This document shows positions 16,982 to 26,102 of a stretch of 64,000 nt of DNA, piece after piece (positions within the stretch are counted from its first letter, which is position 1; each line of letters starts with the position of its first letter). The notes beneath the pieces were generated by a model that was not told the DNA's origin, made no database searches, and saw only the letters and a list, made by a program, of their open reading frames with translations. A program made the translations under genes and the position numbers. Location of the stretch: contig UQMF01000003.1 of NCBI GenBank assembly GCA_900542145.1, forward strand, positions 1 through 64,000, written 5' to 3'. The DNA comes from an uncultured Oscillospiraceae bacterium (GTDB lineage: Bacteria; Bacillota; Clostridia; Oscillospirales; Ruminococcaceae).

Positions 16982-17748
16982 TACTTCACTCCTCTTACTC
17001 CGGTGATGTCCTTTATGACTTCGCCGGCTATTATGAGTCCCACCACGGAGGGAACGAACGCGTTGCTTCCGGGCACCTGGTTGCGCTGAGTGCACTTGCG
17101 CGCAGTTCCGGGAGGGCAGATACAGTGCTGCTTGCAGCTTATCGCCATGTCGTCCACGGGGGTCATGGGCTTCTCGGTGGAATACACCACCTTCAGCTTG
17201 CGTATTCCGCGCTTCTTCAACTCATAGCGCATTACCCGGGCAAGAGGGCAGACGGAGGTGCTGTAGATGTCCGCCACCTGGAATCGCGTGGGGTCCACCT
17301 TGTTGCCTGCGCCCATCGAGCATATTATCGGAGTGCGGCACTTGTTCGCATTCATGACAAGCTCTATCTTTCCGGTGACCGTGTCGATGGCGTCCACAAC
17401 GTAGTCGTACCGCGTGAAGTCAAACTGATCTGCGGTTTCCGGCATGTAGAACGTCTTGTATGTGTTGATCGTCATATCCGGGTTTATCTCAAGAAGGCGT
17501 TCCTTTGCGACGTCGATCTTGAGCTTTCCGACAGTCTTGCGGGTCGCGAATATCTGCCGGTTGATGTTGGTAAGGCATACCCGGTCGTCGTCGATGAGGT
17601 CAAGGGTGCCGACTCCGCTTCTGGCAAGCGCTTCCGCGGTAAATCCGCCTACACCGCCGATTCCGAATATTGCCACCCGGGAGTTCGCCAGCTTTTCCAT
17701 GGCTTCTTTTCCGAAAATGAGTTCTGTTCTTGAAAACTGATTAAGCAT
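16981..17748 (-). CDS. tcdA: tRNA threonylcarbamoyladenosine dehydratase (TcdA/CsdL, ThiF fold)
   Basis: 255 residues of the E1-like ThiF/MoeB fold. GIGGVGGFTAEALARSG is the nucleotide-binding loop, LIDDDRVCLTNINRQ the adenylation site region, and VVDAIDTVTGK the family Asp-rich motif. The overall length and the C-terminal PGSNAFVPSVVGLIIAGEV match TcdA, which cyclises t6A37 in ANN-decoding tRNAs using ATP, rather than the longer ThiF or MoeB. AAGGAG precedes the ATG at 17748. First gene of a two-gene unit with GH26. Confidence 0.88.
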   Translation of the reverse strand: MLNQFSRTELIFGKEAMEKLANSRVAIFGIGGVGGFTAEALARSGVGTLDLIDDDRVCLTNINRQIFATRKTVGKLKIDVAKERLLEINPDMTINTYKTFYMPETADQFDFTRYDYVVDAIDTVTGKIELVMNANKCRTPIICSMGAGNKVDPTRFQVADIYSTSVCPLARVMRYELKKRGIRKLKVVYSTEKPMTPVDDMAISCKQHCICPPGTARKCTQRNQVPGSNAFVPSVVGLIIAGEVIKDITGVRGVK

Positions 17749-18111
17749 TGTGCTGCTCCTTATCTTATAAAACATATCATTACGATATATTATAGCTTAT
17801 CGGGGGTCGCTTGTCAATACTTTTATGAAATAGATTTTGCCGTGACCTAACAACCGGGGTTCTGTTAATTTGCACAAATCATGGTATACCGCTTTGTAAC
17901 TTCCTCTAGTGCTTTCATAAAGCCGGGTGAAATGCGGCGGATTTATGTAAATTTCACATAATATCGGTGAGGATATTTGAAGAAAACTATTGCAATTTAA
18001 TTGATTGTGTGATAAAATAGTGATAATAGGGCTTAGATATTGCTTTATGGGTGTTAGGTTACATTTCGCGGTTTACCTAAAATGCCTAAATAAACATCGA
18101 GGAGGACCTTC
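17749..18111. other. intergenic region between divergent operons
   Basis: No gene. The right end holds the promoter of the DHH gene. The middle (about 17840-17950) has a few short inverted segments but matches no riboswitch I recognise. Confidence 0.5.
17990..18018 (+). promoter_or_regulatory. promoter of DHH phosphoesterase gene
   Basis: TTGCAA (17990-17995), 17-base spacer, TAAAAT (18013-18018). Leader of about 90 bases. Confidence 0.7.
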
Positions 18112-19149
18112 ATGTCCCCGAAGCTTAGTGAACTCATTACATTGTTAAAAGGACACAGGGTTTTTATCCAGACGCACAATTTCCCGGACCCTGACGCAAT
18201 CGCCAGTGCCTACGGACTTCAGGTGCTTCTGGAGCGATTCAAGATACCCACCACGATCTGTCATCACGGAAATATTGAGCGCACTGCCACAGCCAATATG
18301 GTTGCGGAGTTCGGCATCAAGATGACGGTCGCCTCCGATCTGAAGGATATGACTAGTGAGGACTACATCATCACGGTGGATTCCCAGAAGGGCAACGCGA
18401 ATATCCTTGACCTGATCGGCGATGAGGTAGCCTGTATTGACCACCACCCCACCTTCTGTCCTGCGGATTACAAATACAAGGATATCCGTATCGTCGGAAG
18501 CTGTGCAACGCTCATTGCGGATTACTACATGTCCTACAAGATGGACATGCCTCGAGATGTCGCGACAGCGCTTCTTTATGGGCTTAAAATGGACACCGCG
18601 GATTTCACCCGGGGAGTCACCGAGCTGGACATCGACGTGTATCGGTACCTGTTTCCGATTGCCGACAACCAGCTTATCCGCAAGTTCCAGAGCGGAGTTA
18701 TACAGTACGACGAGCTGGAAGCTTTCGTGGATTCCATGAAGAACATCGACATTTTTAACGGCGTTGCGTTTGCGTTCCTGAATTTCCCGTGCGCGGACGC
18801 ATTTGTCGCGACTGTGTCTGATTTTATCCTGAACCTGGACGTCGTGACCTTTGCGGTAGTTTATTCCCGAAAGGAGAACGGCTTCAAGTTTTCGGTGCGC
18901 TCCGAGCTTGACGAACTGAACGCCGGAACGATCGCCGAGGAGGCGCTCCAGACCGTGGGCAGCGGCGGCGGACACCGCTCCATGGCTGGCGGATTCGCGG
19001 AGGAATCCAAGATACTTGACATCAGTATCGACTTCAATCGTGTGATACAGAATCTGTTCCTTGATGTTATCGACAAGCTGCGCCCGGCAGCGGAGGAGCC
19101 CCAGGAGATCCCCGTCGAGGAAAGCAAGGAAACGATGAATTTAGAATAA
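18112..19149 (+). CDS. DHH-family phosphoesterase (NrnA-like)
   Basis: 345 residues. The DHH domain has THNFPDPDAIAS (metal-binding Asp residues), TVDSQ, ACIDHHPTF (the name motif) and VGSCATLI; the C-terminal DHHA1 domain has VGSGGGHRSMAGG for substrate binding. This is the layout of NrnA-type nano-RNases / pAp phosphatases and of c-di-AMP or pApA hydrolases without sensor domains. The C-terminal 20 residues are acidic and probably disordered. GAGGAGG precedes ATG 18112. Own promoter and terminator. Confidence 0.86.
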   Translation: MSPKLSELITLLKGHRVFIQTHNFPDPDAIASAYGLQVLLERFKIPTTICHHGNIERTATANMVAEFGIKMTVASDLKDMTSEDYIITVDSQKGNANILDLIGDEVACIDHHPTFCPADYKYKDIRIVGSCATLIADYYMSYKMDMPRDVATALLYGLKMDTADFTRGVTELDIDVYRYLFPIADNQLIRKFQSGVIQYDELEAFVDSMKNIDIFNGVAFAFLNFPCADAFVATVSDFILNLDVVTFAVVYSRKENGFKFSVRSELDELNAGTIAEEALQTVGSGGGHRSMAGGFAEESKILDISIDFNRVIQNLFLDVIDKLRPAAEEPQEIPVEESKETMNLE

Positions 19150-19154
19150 TACTC

Positions 19155-19187
19155 AGCGGCGCATTGCAACATGTGCCGCTTTTTTGT
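19155..19187 (+). terminator. terminator after DHH gene
   Basis: AGCGGC / GCCGCT stem with TTTTTT tail directly after the stop codon. Confidence 0.8.
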
Positions 19188-19206
19188 GCAAAAATCATCA
19201 AAGTGG

Positions 19207-19235
19207 TTGCAATTTTTCCGGGAATGTGGTAAAAT
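19207..19235 (+). promoter_or_regulatory. promoter of tyrA
   Basis: TTGCAA (19207-19212), 17-base spacer, TAAAAT (19230-19235). Confidence 0.7.
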
Positions 19236-19283
19236 ATAGAGTGAAAATTCATGCAGGGGCATTCCTGCGAAAGGAAAGATAAA

Positions 19284-20147
19284 ATGAATATTGCAGTTGT
19301 TGGACTCGGACTTATCGGCGGATCTTTCTGCAAGGCGCTGAAGGCGAATACATTCCACCACATAATGGGAATCGACGCAGACCACGAAACTGAGAAGAAG
19401 GCACTTGAGCAGGGCGCTATAGATGAGATAATTGATGAAACGCGCTTAGGCGAGGCTAACCTCACTATAGTCGCGCTCTATCCCGTGCCCACAGTGGAGT
19501 TCGTGAAGAATAACGCGGACCGTTTCAAGAAAGGCTCCATCGTCATTGATGTGGGCGGCGTGAAGGGATACGTTGTCAGCAGGTGCACTCCGGTGCTGGA
19601 GGAGAAGGGCGTGTACTTCCTGGGCACCCACCCGATGGCAGGCACCGAGAACTCCGGATTTGACTACTCCAAGCCGGACATGTTCGTGAAGGCAAGCTAC
19701 ATTCTGACGCCGACGGAGAACACTCCGCAGATCGTTGTGGACCTTGTTTCCACTCTGGGCAGCTGCATGGGATTCGGACAGGTGGTCATAGCCACCGCCG
19801 AGCAGCATGATATAAATATCGCGTTCACCTCCCAGCTGGCGCACGTTGTATCCAACGCTTATGTCAAGAGTCCGTCGCTGCTGCGTGCAGACGGATTCTC
19901 CGCAGGCAGCTTCCTTGATCTCACCCGTGTGGCAAAGCTGAACGAGGAGATGTGGAGCAGCCTGTTCCTTTGCAACAAGGAAGCGCTGCTGTTCGAGATA
20001 AACACCATCATCGAAAATCTGACGGAATACCGCGACGCAATGGTGAACGACGATAAGCCCACCCTCAAGGAACTTCTGAAAGTCGGCAGGGAGCGCAAGG
20101 AGGAGAGCATGAAATACTACGGTCAGGAGAAGGCGCTGAATGGCTGA
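19284..20147 (+). CDS. tyrA: prephenate dehydrogenase
   Basis: 287-residue enzyme that oxidatively decarboxylates prephenate to 4-hydroxyphenylpyruvate for tyrosine synthesis. The Rossmann motif GLGLIGGSFCKAL is at the N-terminus with IGIDAD ending strand 2; THPMAGTENSGFDYS contains the catalytic His and substrate-binding region, and the helical C-terminal dimerisation domain carries FTSQLAHVVSNA. No ACT or chorismate-mutase domain is attached. AAAGGA precedes ATG 19284. The next gene overlaps it by 8 bases, implying coupling. Confidence 0.92.
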   Translation: MNIAVVGLGLIGGSFCKALKANTFHHIMGIDADHETEKKALEQGAIDEIIDETRLGEANLTIVALYPVPTVEFVKNNADRFKKGSIVIDVGGVKGYVVSRCTPVLEEKGVYFLGTHPMAGTENSGFDYSKPDMFVKASYILTPTENTPQIVVDLVSTLGSCMGFGQVVIATAEQHDINIAFTSQLAHVVSNAYVKSPSLLRADGFSAGSFLDLTRVAKLNEEMWSSLFLCNKEALLFEINTIIENLTEYRDAMVNDDKPTLKELLKVGRERKEESMKYYGQEKALNG

Positions 20148-20697
20148 CAGACAAGGTGTGGGTATTGCTTATATTGTGTCGCTGTGCGGCATAATGAGCG
20201 GTCTTGCCGTAGCGATGATGTTCTGCCTTGGCATGATACCAGGGTTCGAATACGTCAGCCCGATGGTCGCCGGTGTGCTTGTCTGGATAGTCCGGGAAAG
20301 GCTCGGAGTCCGGTATGGCATGGCTTGCTTTGCCGCTGTGGGACTGCTGACAATGTTGTTCACCGCAAATTACGAAGCCAGCATGATGTTTATTTTCCTG
20401 CTGGGGTATTATCCTATAGTAAGGCAGTATATCATGAAGCTGAAGGCGGCTGTGCTGCGCTGGGTCGTTAAGCTCGCGCTCTACGCCGTGGCGGCGGTAT
20501 CCTGCTATTTCGTCCTGATTAATCTGTTCGGCATGGATCAGCTGCTGGAGGATATGGGCGAATTCGGTCAGTACGGGCAGTGGGTGCTCCTGGGACTGGG
20601 CGCGGCTGCGTTCGTTATGTATGATCTGTTTCTGGGGCTGTTCTTCCCGTTCTACGAAAAAGTACTCAAGCCGAAGATTTCCAAACGCATGAAATAA
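20140..20697 (+). CDS. integral membrane protein of unknown function
   Basis: 185 residues with about five hydrophobic helices (roughly 8-30, 40-52, 58-76, 100-122, 143-163), short loops and a basic C-terminus (KPKISKRMK). It resembles small ECF-transporter S-component-like or DUF2232-type membrane proteins in size and helix pattern, but no diagnostic motif is visible. It overlaps tyrA by 8 bases and pepF follows after 16 bases, so the three probably share a transcript. Confidence 0.75.
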   Translation: MADRQGVGIAYIVSLCGIMSGLAVAMMFCLGMIPGFEYVSPMVAGVLVWIVRERLGVRYGMACFAAVGLLTMLFTANYEASMMFIFLLGYYPIVRQYIMKLKAAVLRWVVKLALYAVAAVSCYFVLINLFGMDQLLEDMGEFGQYGQWVLLGLGAAAFVMYDLFLGLFFPFYEKVLKPKISKRMK

Positions 20698-20713
20698 TCA
20701 AAGGAGATATGAT

Positions 20714-22510
20714 ATGTCAGAGAGAATTCCGCAGAGAAGCGATATCCCCGAAAAGGACAAGTGGGCTATCGAGGATATGTACGCCACTGACGAGGCGTGG
20801 GAGCAGGATCTTGCCAGGGCAAAGGAAATGCCGGAAAAGATCGCGTCATATAAGGGTCTGCTGAGCACGGATTCCGCAAAGCTGCTGGAATACCTCCGGG
20901 CGGACGACGATATGACCGTCCTGCTGGAGAGCCTTATTAACTACGCCCAACGCAGGAATGACGAGGATACCCGGGACGCGAAGTACCAGGACATGGTCAG
21001 CCGTCTGGAAATGCTGTTTGTTGGCATTTCCGGCGCCGCAGCGTTCGTGACCCCCGAGATACTCTCGATAGACGACGACACCATGGAGCGTTTCTTCCGG
21101 GAGCAGCCGGAAATGGAGCTTTATCGCCTGTGCATTGACAGAGTGCGCCGCAAACGCGCGCACATTCTCTCCGAGGCGGAGGAGCGTATTATGGCACTGA
21201 CCGGCGAAATGACCGGATCCCCGGACAACATCTTCTCGATGTTCAACGACGCCGACCTGAAATTCCCGGACGCCACCGACAAGGACGGGAACAAGCACCA
21301 GGTAACTCACGGAAGCTACATTCCGCTCATGCATTCCAACGACCGTGAGCTGCGCAAATCCGCATTCGAGAGCCTGTACGGCGTTTATGAGAACTTCCGG
21401 AACACATCTGCGGCTGTTCTGGCTTCCCAGGTGAAGTGCCTGACGTTCCGCGCCCGGGCGAGGAAGTACGACAGCACGCTCCAGGCGGCGCTCGACGGTA
21501 ACGAGGTTCCTGTGGAGGTTTACAAGCAGCTTATTGAGGCAGTCCACGAGAACATGCACTATATGTACAAGTATGTGAAGCTCCGCAAGAAGCTGCTGGG
21601 CGTTGACGAGCTGCATGCCTACGACCTGTATGCTCCCATCGTCAGCGACATTGAGGTGAAGATCCCGTTCGAGCAGGCAAAGCAGGAGGTCTACGACTCC
21701 CTGGCGCCGATGGGCGAGGACTACCGCGCGATATTCAGCCAGGGTATTAAGGACCGCTGGATAGACGTTTACGAGAACGAGGGGAAGCGCAGCGGCGCGT
21801 ATTCCGCCGGCGCGAGAGTACACCCGTATGTTCTGCTGAACCACAAGGACACCCTTGACAGCGAATTCACTCTGGCGCACGAGATGGGTCATGCTATCCA
21901 CTCCTACCTTTCCAATAAGAACCAGCCGGTGGTTTATGCGGACTACGTCATCTTTGTGGCGGAGGTAGCTTCCACCTGCAACGAGAGCCTGCTCATGCAG
22001 CACCTGCTCAGGATAACCACGGACAAGAAGCGCCGGGCATACCTTATAAATTACTTCCTGGAGCAGTTCCGCACGACGCTTTACCGCCAGACCATGTTTG
22101 CGGAGTTCGAACTGATGATCAATGAGAAGGCGGAGAACGGCGAGAGCCTTACAGCAGACGTGCTCTGTGAACTCTACAGACAGCTGAATATCCTGTACTA
22201 CGGCGAGGATATCGTGATAGATCACGAACTGGACATGGAGTGGGCGCGCATTCCGCACTTCTACTACAATTACTATGTGTACCAGTACGCGACCGGATTT
22301 TCTGCGGCGATCGCGCTCAGCCAGCGTATTCTCAAGGAGGGCGCTCCGGCGGTGAAGGACTATATCGGATTCCTGAGCGGCGGCTGCTCCAAGGATCCTA
22401 TCTCGCTGCTGAAGGGCGCAGGCGTGGACATGACCTCCACCAAGCCCGTCACCGACGCGCTGAAGCTGTTCGGTGAGCTTATCGACGAAATGGAAGAACT
22501 CATGAAGTGA
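20714..22510 (+). CDS. pepF: oligoendopeptidase F (M3B metallopeptidase)
   Basis: 598 residues, the normal length for the family. The zinc site LAHEMGHAIHS is at about residue 388, with the third ligand Glu downstream in FVAEVASTCNE. The N-terminal helical lobe and the C-terminal YYNYYVYQYATGFSAA block are typical of PepF. It cleaves medium-length peptides in the cytosol. AAAGGAG precedes ATG 20714. Confidence 0.93.
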   Translation: MSERIPQRSDIPEKDKWAIEDMYATDEAWEQDLARAKEMPEKIASYKGLLSTDSAKLLEYLRADDDMTVLLESLINYAQRRNDEDTRDAKYQDMVSRLEMLFVGISGAAAFVTPEILSIDDDTMERFFREQPEMELYRLCIDRVRRKRAHILSEAEERIMALTGEMTGSPDNIFSMFNDADLKFPDATDKDGNKHQVTHGSYIPLMHSNDRELRKSAFESLYGVYENFRNTSAAVLASQVKCLTFRARARKYDSTLQAALDGNEVPVEVYKQLIEAVHENMHYMYKYVKLRKKLLGVDELHAYDLYAPIVSDIEVKIPFEQAKQEVYDSLAPMGEDYRAIFSQGIKDRWIDVYENEGKRSGAYSAGARVHPYVLLNHKDTLDSEFTLAHEMGHAIHSYLSNKNQPVVYADYVIFVAEVASTCNESLLMQHLLRITTDKKRRAYLINYFLEQFRTTLYRQTMFAEFELMINEKAENGESLTADVLCELYRQLNILYYGEDIVIDHELDMEWARIPHFYYNYYVYQYATGFSAAIALSQRILKEGAPAVKDYIGFLSGGCSKDPISLLKGAGVDMTSTKPVTDALKLFGELIDEMEELMK

Positions 22511-22519
22511 CGGTGGCGC

Positions 22520-23629
22520 ATGATAGACTACAAGAAGCTGACTGCGCCTTACATGTCGCTGTTCAGCGGCTGTGAGGACAGGATTGCGGTGCTTGACAGC
22601 ACGTTGAAATGCGTAATTGGAAGCTCGGTCATAGAGGTCGGCGAGAACCTACTGTATATCGTCCGGGATCCTATCCCGAACCCTATGCATGAGATCACGC
22701 GTGCCTCCATTGCCCGGGGCGAGCACATTTACGGCTGCCGTATCATGCCGGTCAAGAACAGCGCAGGGGAGAGCGACGCCTACCTGGTCGAAACATTCAC
22801 CCTGGAGGATCTGCGGCCGCTGGCGGAGCGCGCCGACCTTGCCTCGGCGATTCTTCCGATGTTCAACGCCGTGGAGTACAGTTCCACGGACATATGGCGT
22901 GCGGCGAAGCGGCTCCGGCAGCGCTCGATGAAGGAGAAGGACTATCCGCTGCTCAGCGAAGCGCTGGCGATAGAGGGCGCCATGGCGAACATATCGACGG
23001 TGTGCCGCAATACTTACGAGTACGCCAACATGCTTTACAACGAGCACCCGGCGTATGTCACTGATGCGGCGGATCTCTGCCGGGTGCTGGGGGATAAGTG
23101 CAACGCAGCTCTCGCCAAGTGTGGCAGGCACATCGACGTCCTGGTGGAACTGGAGGATCTGAATATCCGGGTAAACAGCCACCGGGCGATGGTGGCGCTG
23201 ATGAACGCGCTCCAGAACGCGCTGCTGTATTCCCCGAGGGACACCGAGCCGATCCTTTCAGTGTACCGCCGGACGGAGCACGGAAGGGCGTTCGTTGAGA
23301 TCCAGGTGATCAACGAGAATATCATGTTCACGAACAAGGATTTCAAGGACAAGGTTGACATCAACTTCAGCTTCCAGCGTATGGGATTCGGCATACCGAT
23401 AATCAAGCGCTTCGTCCAGGAGAGCGGCGGCAGATTTGATATGCGCGACGCAAACGGCAGGGTTATACTTACCATGTCGCTTCCTGGAGTTCCTGAGAGC
23501 CACGATGACTACGTTCAGTTCTCGGAGCCGGGCATGGAGTTCTACAACGCGGATACGCCGGACCTTATCGACATCATGCTGATGGAGGTCGTGAAGTTCT
23601 TCGGGGAAAAATCCGGAGCAGACTGCTAA
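22520..23629 (+). CDS. histidine-kinase-like ATPase without obvious phospho-His
   Basis: 369 residues, no membrane segment. The C-terminal half carries a GHKL ATPase fold: N-box MNALQNALLYSP (about 235) and a glycine box reading GFGIPIIKRFVQESGG (about 290-305). The N-terminal 110 residues look like a PAS-like sensor. The helical region between (about 130-190), where the phosphoacceptor His of a kinase should be, has no H-box. It may be a regulator or phosphatase-type partner for the two-component system 170 bases downstream. Starts 9 bases after pepF and lacks its own clear promoter. Confidence 0.7.
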   Translation: MIDYKKLTAPYMSLFSGCEDRIAVLDSTLKCVIGSSVIEVGENLLYIVRDPIPNPMHEITRASIARGEHIYGCRIMPVKNSAGESDAYLVETFTLEDLRPLAERADLASAILPMFNAVEYSSTDIWRAAKRLRQRSMKEKDYPLLSEALAIEGAMANISTVCRNTYEYANMLYNEHPAYVTDAADLCRVLGDKCNAALAKCGRHIDVLVELEDLNIRVNSHRAMVALMNALQNALLYSPRDTEPILSVYRRTEHGRAFVEIQVINENIMFTNKDFKDKVDINFSFQRMGFGIPIIKRFVQESGGRFDMRDANGRVILTMSLPGVPESHDDYVQFSEPGMEFYNADTPDLIDIMLMEVVKFFGEKSGADC

Positions 23630-23665
23630 AATTCAGCATACTTTCACAGCCCCGTCATATTTGCG

Positions 23666-23674
23666 TGGTATAAT
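23666..23674 (+). promoter_or_regulatory. extended -10 promoter of two-component operon
   Basis: TGG followed by TATAAT (23669-23674) forms an extended -10; the -35 region is poor (TTTCAC, spacer 21). Leader of about 115 bases. Confidence 0.55.
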
Positions 23675-23794
23675 TATCAGCACAGAAGGGTAAATCCCGA
23701 ATCGGCGTTCTTTACAAAGAGCGCCTGATTTAAGCAGAAAAATCTATTGTGAAAAGAAACGGTTAGCACTACAACGACTATAGGAGATGATATC

Positions 23795-24481
23795 ATGTAC
23801 AGAATTCTTGTTGTTGACGATGAAGAGAATATCCGCGAAGTCATCAAGGAATACGCCGAGTTCGAGGGACATCAGGTATCCGAGGCATGCGACGGAATGC
23901 AGGCAGTGGAGATGGTGAAGAACAACGACTACGACATAATCATTATGGACGTGATGATGCCACGCCTGGACGGGTACTCCGCCTGCAAGGAGATCCGCAA
24001 GATCAAGCAGATCCCCGTGCTCATGCTCTCAGCGAGGGGCGAGGAATACGACAAGCTGTTCGGATTCGAGCTGGGGATCGATGACTATGTTGTGAAGCCG
24101 TTCTCCCCGAAGGAGGTCATGGCGAGGGTAAATGCGATCGTCAAGCGGAATTCCGGCGCTTTCGCGGCAGCTGCTGCACCTGCTCCGGAAACGGTCAAGT
24201 TCGGCGGACTTGAGATCAATTTCACCTCCCGGGACGTATATATCGACGGTGTGAAGGCGAATCTCACCCCCAAGGAATACGACCTGCTTTTCTATCTCGT
24301 GCGCAACAAGAATATCGCGCTCACCCGGAACAAGCTGCTGGAAGAGGTGTGGGGATACGATTTCTTCGGCGACGACCGCACGATAGACACGCATATCAAG
24401 ATGCTGCGCAACAATCTCGGTCCGTATCGCAACTACATCGTAACTCTGCGCGGTATGGGGTACAAGTTCGAGGCTAACTGA
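23795..24481 (+). CDS. OmpR/PhoB-family response regulator
   Basis: 228 residues. Receiver domain (1-120): acidic pair D8-D9, phosphoacceptor D52 in IIIMDVMMP, switch residue in MLSARG and Lys in VVKPFSP. A short Ala/Pro linker follows, then a winged-helix DNA-binding domain (about 130-228) with LTPKEYDLLFYL, NKLLEEVWGYDFFGDDRTIDTHIKMLR and TLRGMGYKFE. AGGAG precedes the ATG. The kinase gene overlaps its stop codon. Confidence 0.94.
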   Translation: MYRILVVDDEENIREVIKEYAEFEGHQVSEACDGMQAVEMVKNNDYDIIIMDVMMPRLDGYSACKEIRKIKQIPVLMLSARGEEYDKLFGFELGIDDYVVKPFSPKEVMARVNAIVKRNSGAFAAAAAPAPETVKFGGLEINFTSRDVYIDGVKANLTPKEYDLLFYLVRNKNIALTRNKLLEEVWGYDFFGDDRTIDTHIKMLRNNLGPYRNYIVTLRGMGYKFEAN

Positions 24482-25968
24482 TGAAATTCCTCAGGAGCAT
24501 AAAGTTCAACGTCTGGGTGCGCTTTGAGGCGATAGTCCTGGCTATGCTGGCGTTCACATACATCTTCCTTATCGCCATGTTCCCGATGTTCTACGAGTGG
24601 ATGAAGTCCTACGAGATCGCGGAGGCAATGGCATACATCAAGGCAAGCTGGAATGTTGACAGCGCCACGGGCACCGATTTAAGCAACCGGGTAACCAAAA
24701 TTGCCTGGAAGAACAAGATGTACATTGAAATAACCACGGAGCATTACCGTGGGTATGTTGACTACCTCGGCGGCAGTCAGTCGATGTATCAGCTGGATAA
24801 GTCCCAGTATCGCGCCGCTGCGCTGGCTTCCGACAGCGGCGTGTATTACGAGAAGTTCCGTGACGAGCGCGAGAACAACACCGTGCTCACGATGTGCACC
24901 TACATCGGCAGCCGTGACGATCCCCAGGCGTTCATTTTCATTTGCAGCTACATGGAGCCGGTAGGTTCCACCATGGCGATATTCCAGCGGCAGTTCCTGT
25001 TTGTTGCTATCATTATTATGATGCTGACGATATTCATATCGCTGTTTTTCGCGAACAGGCTGACGAATCCTATCATCAGGATAAACAAGCACGCCAAGGA
25101 ACTGCCTAAAGGCAAGTTTGACGCGACCATTGACGATAAGGACTTTAACGAGATACGTCAGCTGGCTGCTACGCTTCAGGACGCTTCAAAAGAGATCGCG
25201 AAATCCGACGACCTCCGCCGGGAGCTGATGGCGAATATTTCCCACGACCTGCGCACTCCGCTCACGATGATAAAGGCGTATGCCGAGATGATACGCGATC
25301 TTTCCGGCGACAATCCGGAGAAGCGCGCGAAGCACCTCAAGGTAATCATTGACGAAACGGACCGCCTTTCGTCCCTGGTAAACGATATCCTCGACCTGTC
25401 CAAGCTCCAGGCAGGAGTCACCGAGATCAACCGTTCCGTGTTCGATCTGTCCGAGCGGCTTTCCGGCGTGATTTCCCGGTTCGATATCCTCAAGGAGAAC
25501 GATGGAATAATCATCGAGCTTCACGCCGACGCGGGGATAATGATCAACGCCGATATCACCAAGCTTGAGCAGGTGGTATACAATCTGATAAACAATGCGG
25601 TGACATACACCGGCGACGATAACACGGTCATAGTAAGGCTGTACCGTAAGGCACCGGGACTTATGCGTTTTGAGGTAACGGATCACGGCGACGGAATCGC
25701 TCCGGAGTACCTCCCCTATATCTGGGACAGGTACTACAAGGTCAGCGAGCGGAACAAGACCCACAAGCGTGCCAAGATGGGCAGCGGAATCGGGCTTTCC
25801 ATCGTAAAGAACGTGCTGGAGCAGCACGGATTCGCCTACGGCGCGGACAGCACTGTCGGTCAGGGAAGTACGTTCTGGTTCGAGGCGCCGGAATACCAGG
25901 AGCCGCCCGAGATCGAGCCTCCAAGGCAGTCGCTCAGACTCCGGAAGAATTCCGAGGAGCAGAAGTAA
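24481..25968 (+). CDS. sensor histidine kinase
   Basis: 495 residues. Two membrane helices (about 17-37 and 165-190) flank an extracellular sensor loop of about 125 residues; a HAMP domain (about 190-240) follows, then the DHp helix with SHDLRTPLTM (phospho-His 255), and the ATPase domain with N-box INNAVTYT, DHGDGI and GSGIGLSIVKN. The ATG overlaps the response-regulator stop (TGATG), so the two form a coupled pair. Proline-rich and basic C-terminal tail of about 25 residues. Confidence 0.93.
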   Translation: MKFLRSIKFNVWVRFEAIVLAMLAFTYIFLIAMFPMFYEWMKSYEIAEAMAYIKASWNVDSATGTDLSNRVTKIAWKNKMYIEITTEHYRGYVDYLGGSQSMYQLDKSQYRAAALASDSGVYYEKFRDERENNTVLTMCTYIGSRDDPQAFIFICSYMEPVGSTMAIFQRQFLFVAIIIMMLTIFISLFFANRLTNPIIRINKHAKELPKGKFDATIDDKDFNEIRQLAATLQDASKEIAKSDDLRRELMANISHDLRTPLTMIKAYAEMIRDLSGDNPEKRAKHLKVIIDETDRLSSLVNDILDLSKLQAGVTEINRSVFDLSERLSGVISRFDILKENDGIIIELHADAGIMINADITKLEQVVYNLINNAVTYTGDDNTVIVRLYRKAPGLMRFEVTDHGDGIAPEYLPYIWDRYYKVSERNKTHKRAKMGSGIGLSIVKNVLEQHGFAYGADSTVGQGSTFWFEAPEYQEPPEIEPPRQSLRLRKNSEEQK

Positions 25969-25980
25969 ATATAATATCCG

Positions 25981-26009
25981 GACGGCGCTGAATATTTCAG
26001 CGCCGTTTC
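25981..26009 (+). terminator. terminator after two-component operon
   Basis: ACGGCGCTGAA / TTCAGCGCCGT stem with TTTCT tail. Confidence 0.85.
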
Positions 26010-26011
26010 TG

Positions 26012-26040
26012 TTGACAAATGCTGTATCTGGTGATATAAT
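26012..26040 (+). promoter_or_regulatory. promoter of solute-binding lipoprotein gene
   Basis: TTGACA (26012-26017), 17-base spacer, TATAAT (26035-26040). Confidence 0.85.
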
Positions 26041-26102
26041 ACATTTGAGGTGCAAGTAATGTTGCCACGCACCGGGAATGGTTATATGAAAGGAACAGTA
26101 AT

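Noticed and set aside
17776..18111. Possible riboswitch upstream of the DHH gene
   Set aside because: Some pairing is possible but no conserved aptamer core of a known class was recognised.
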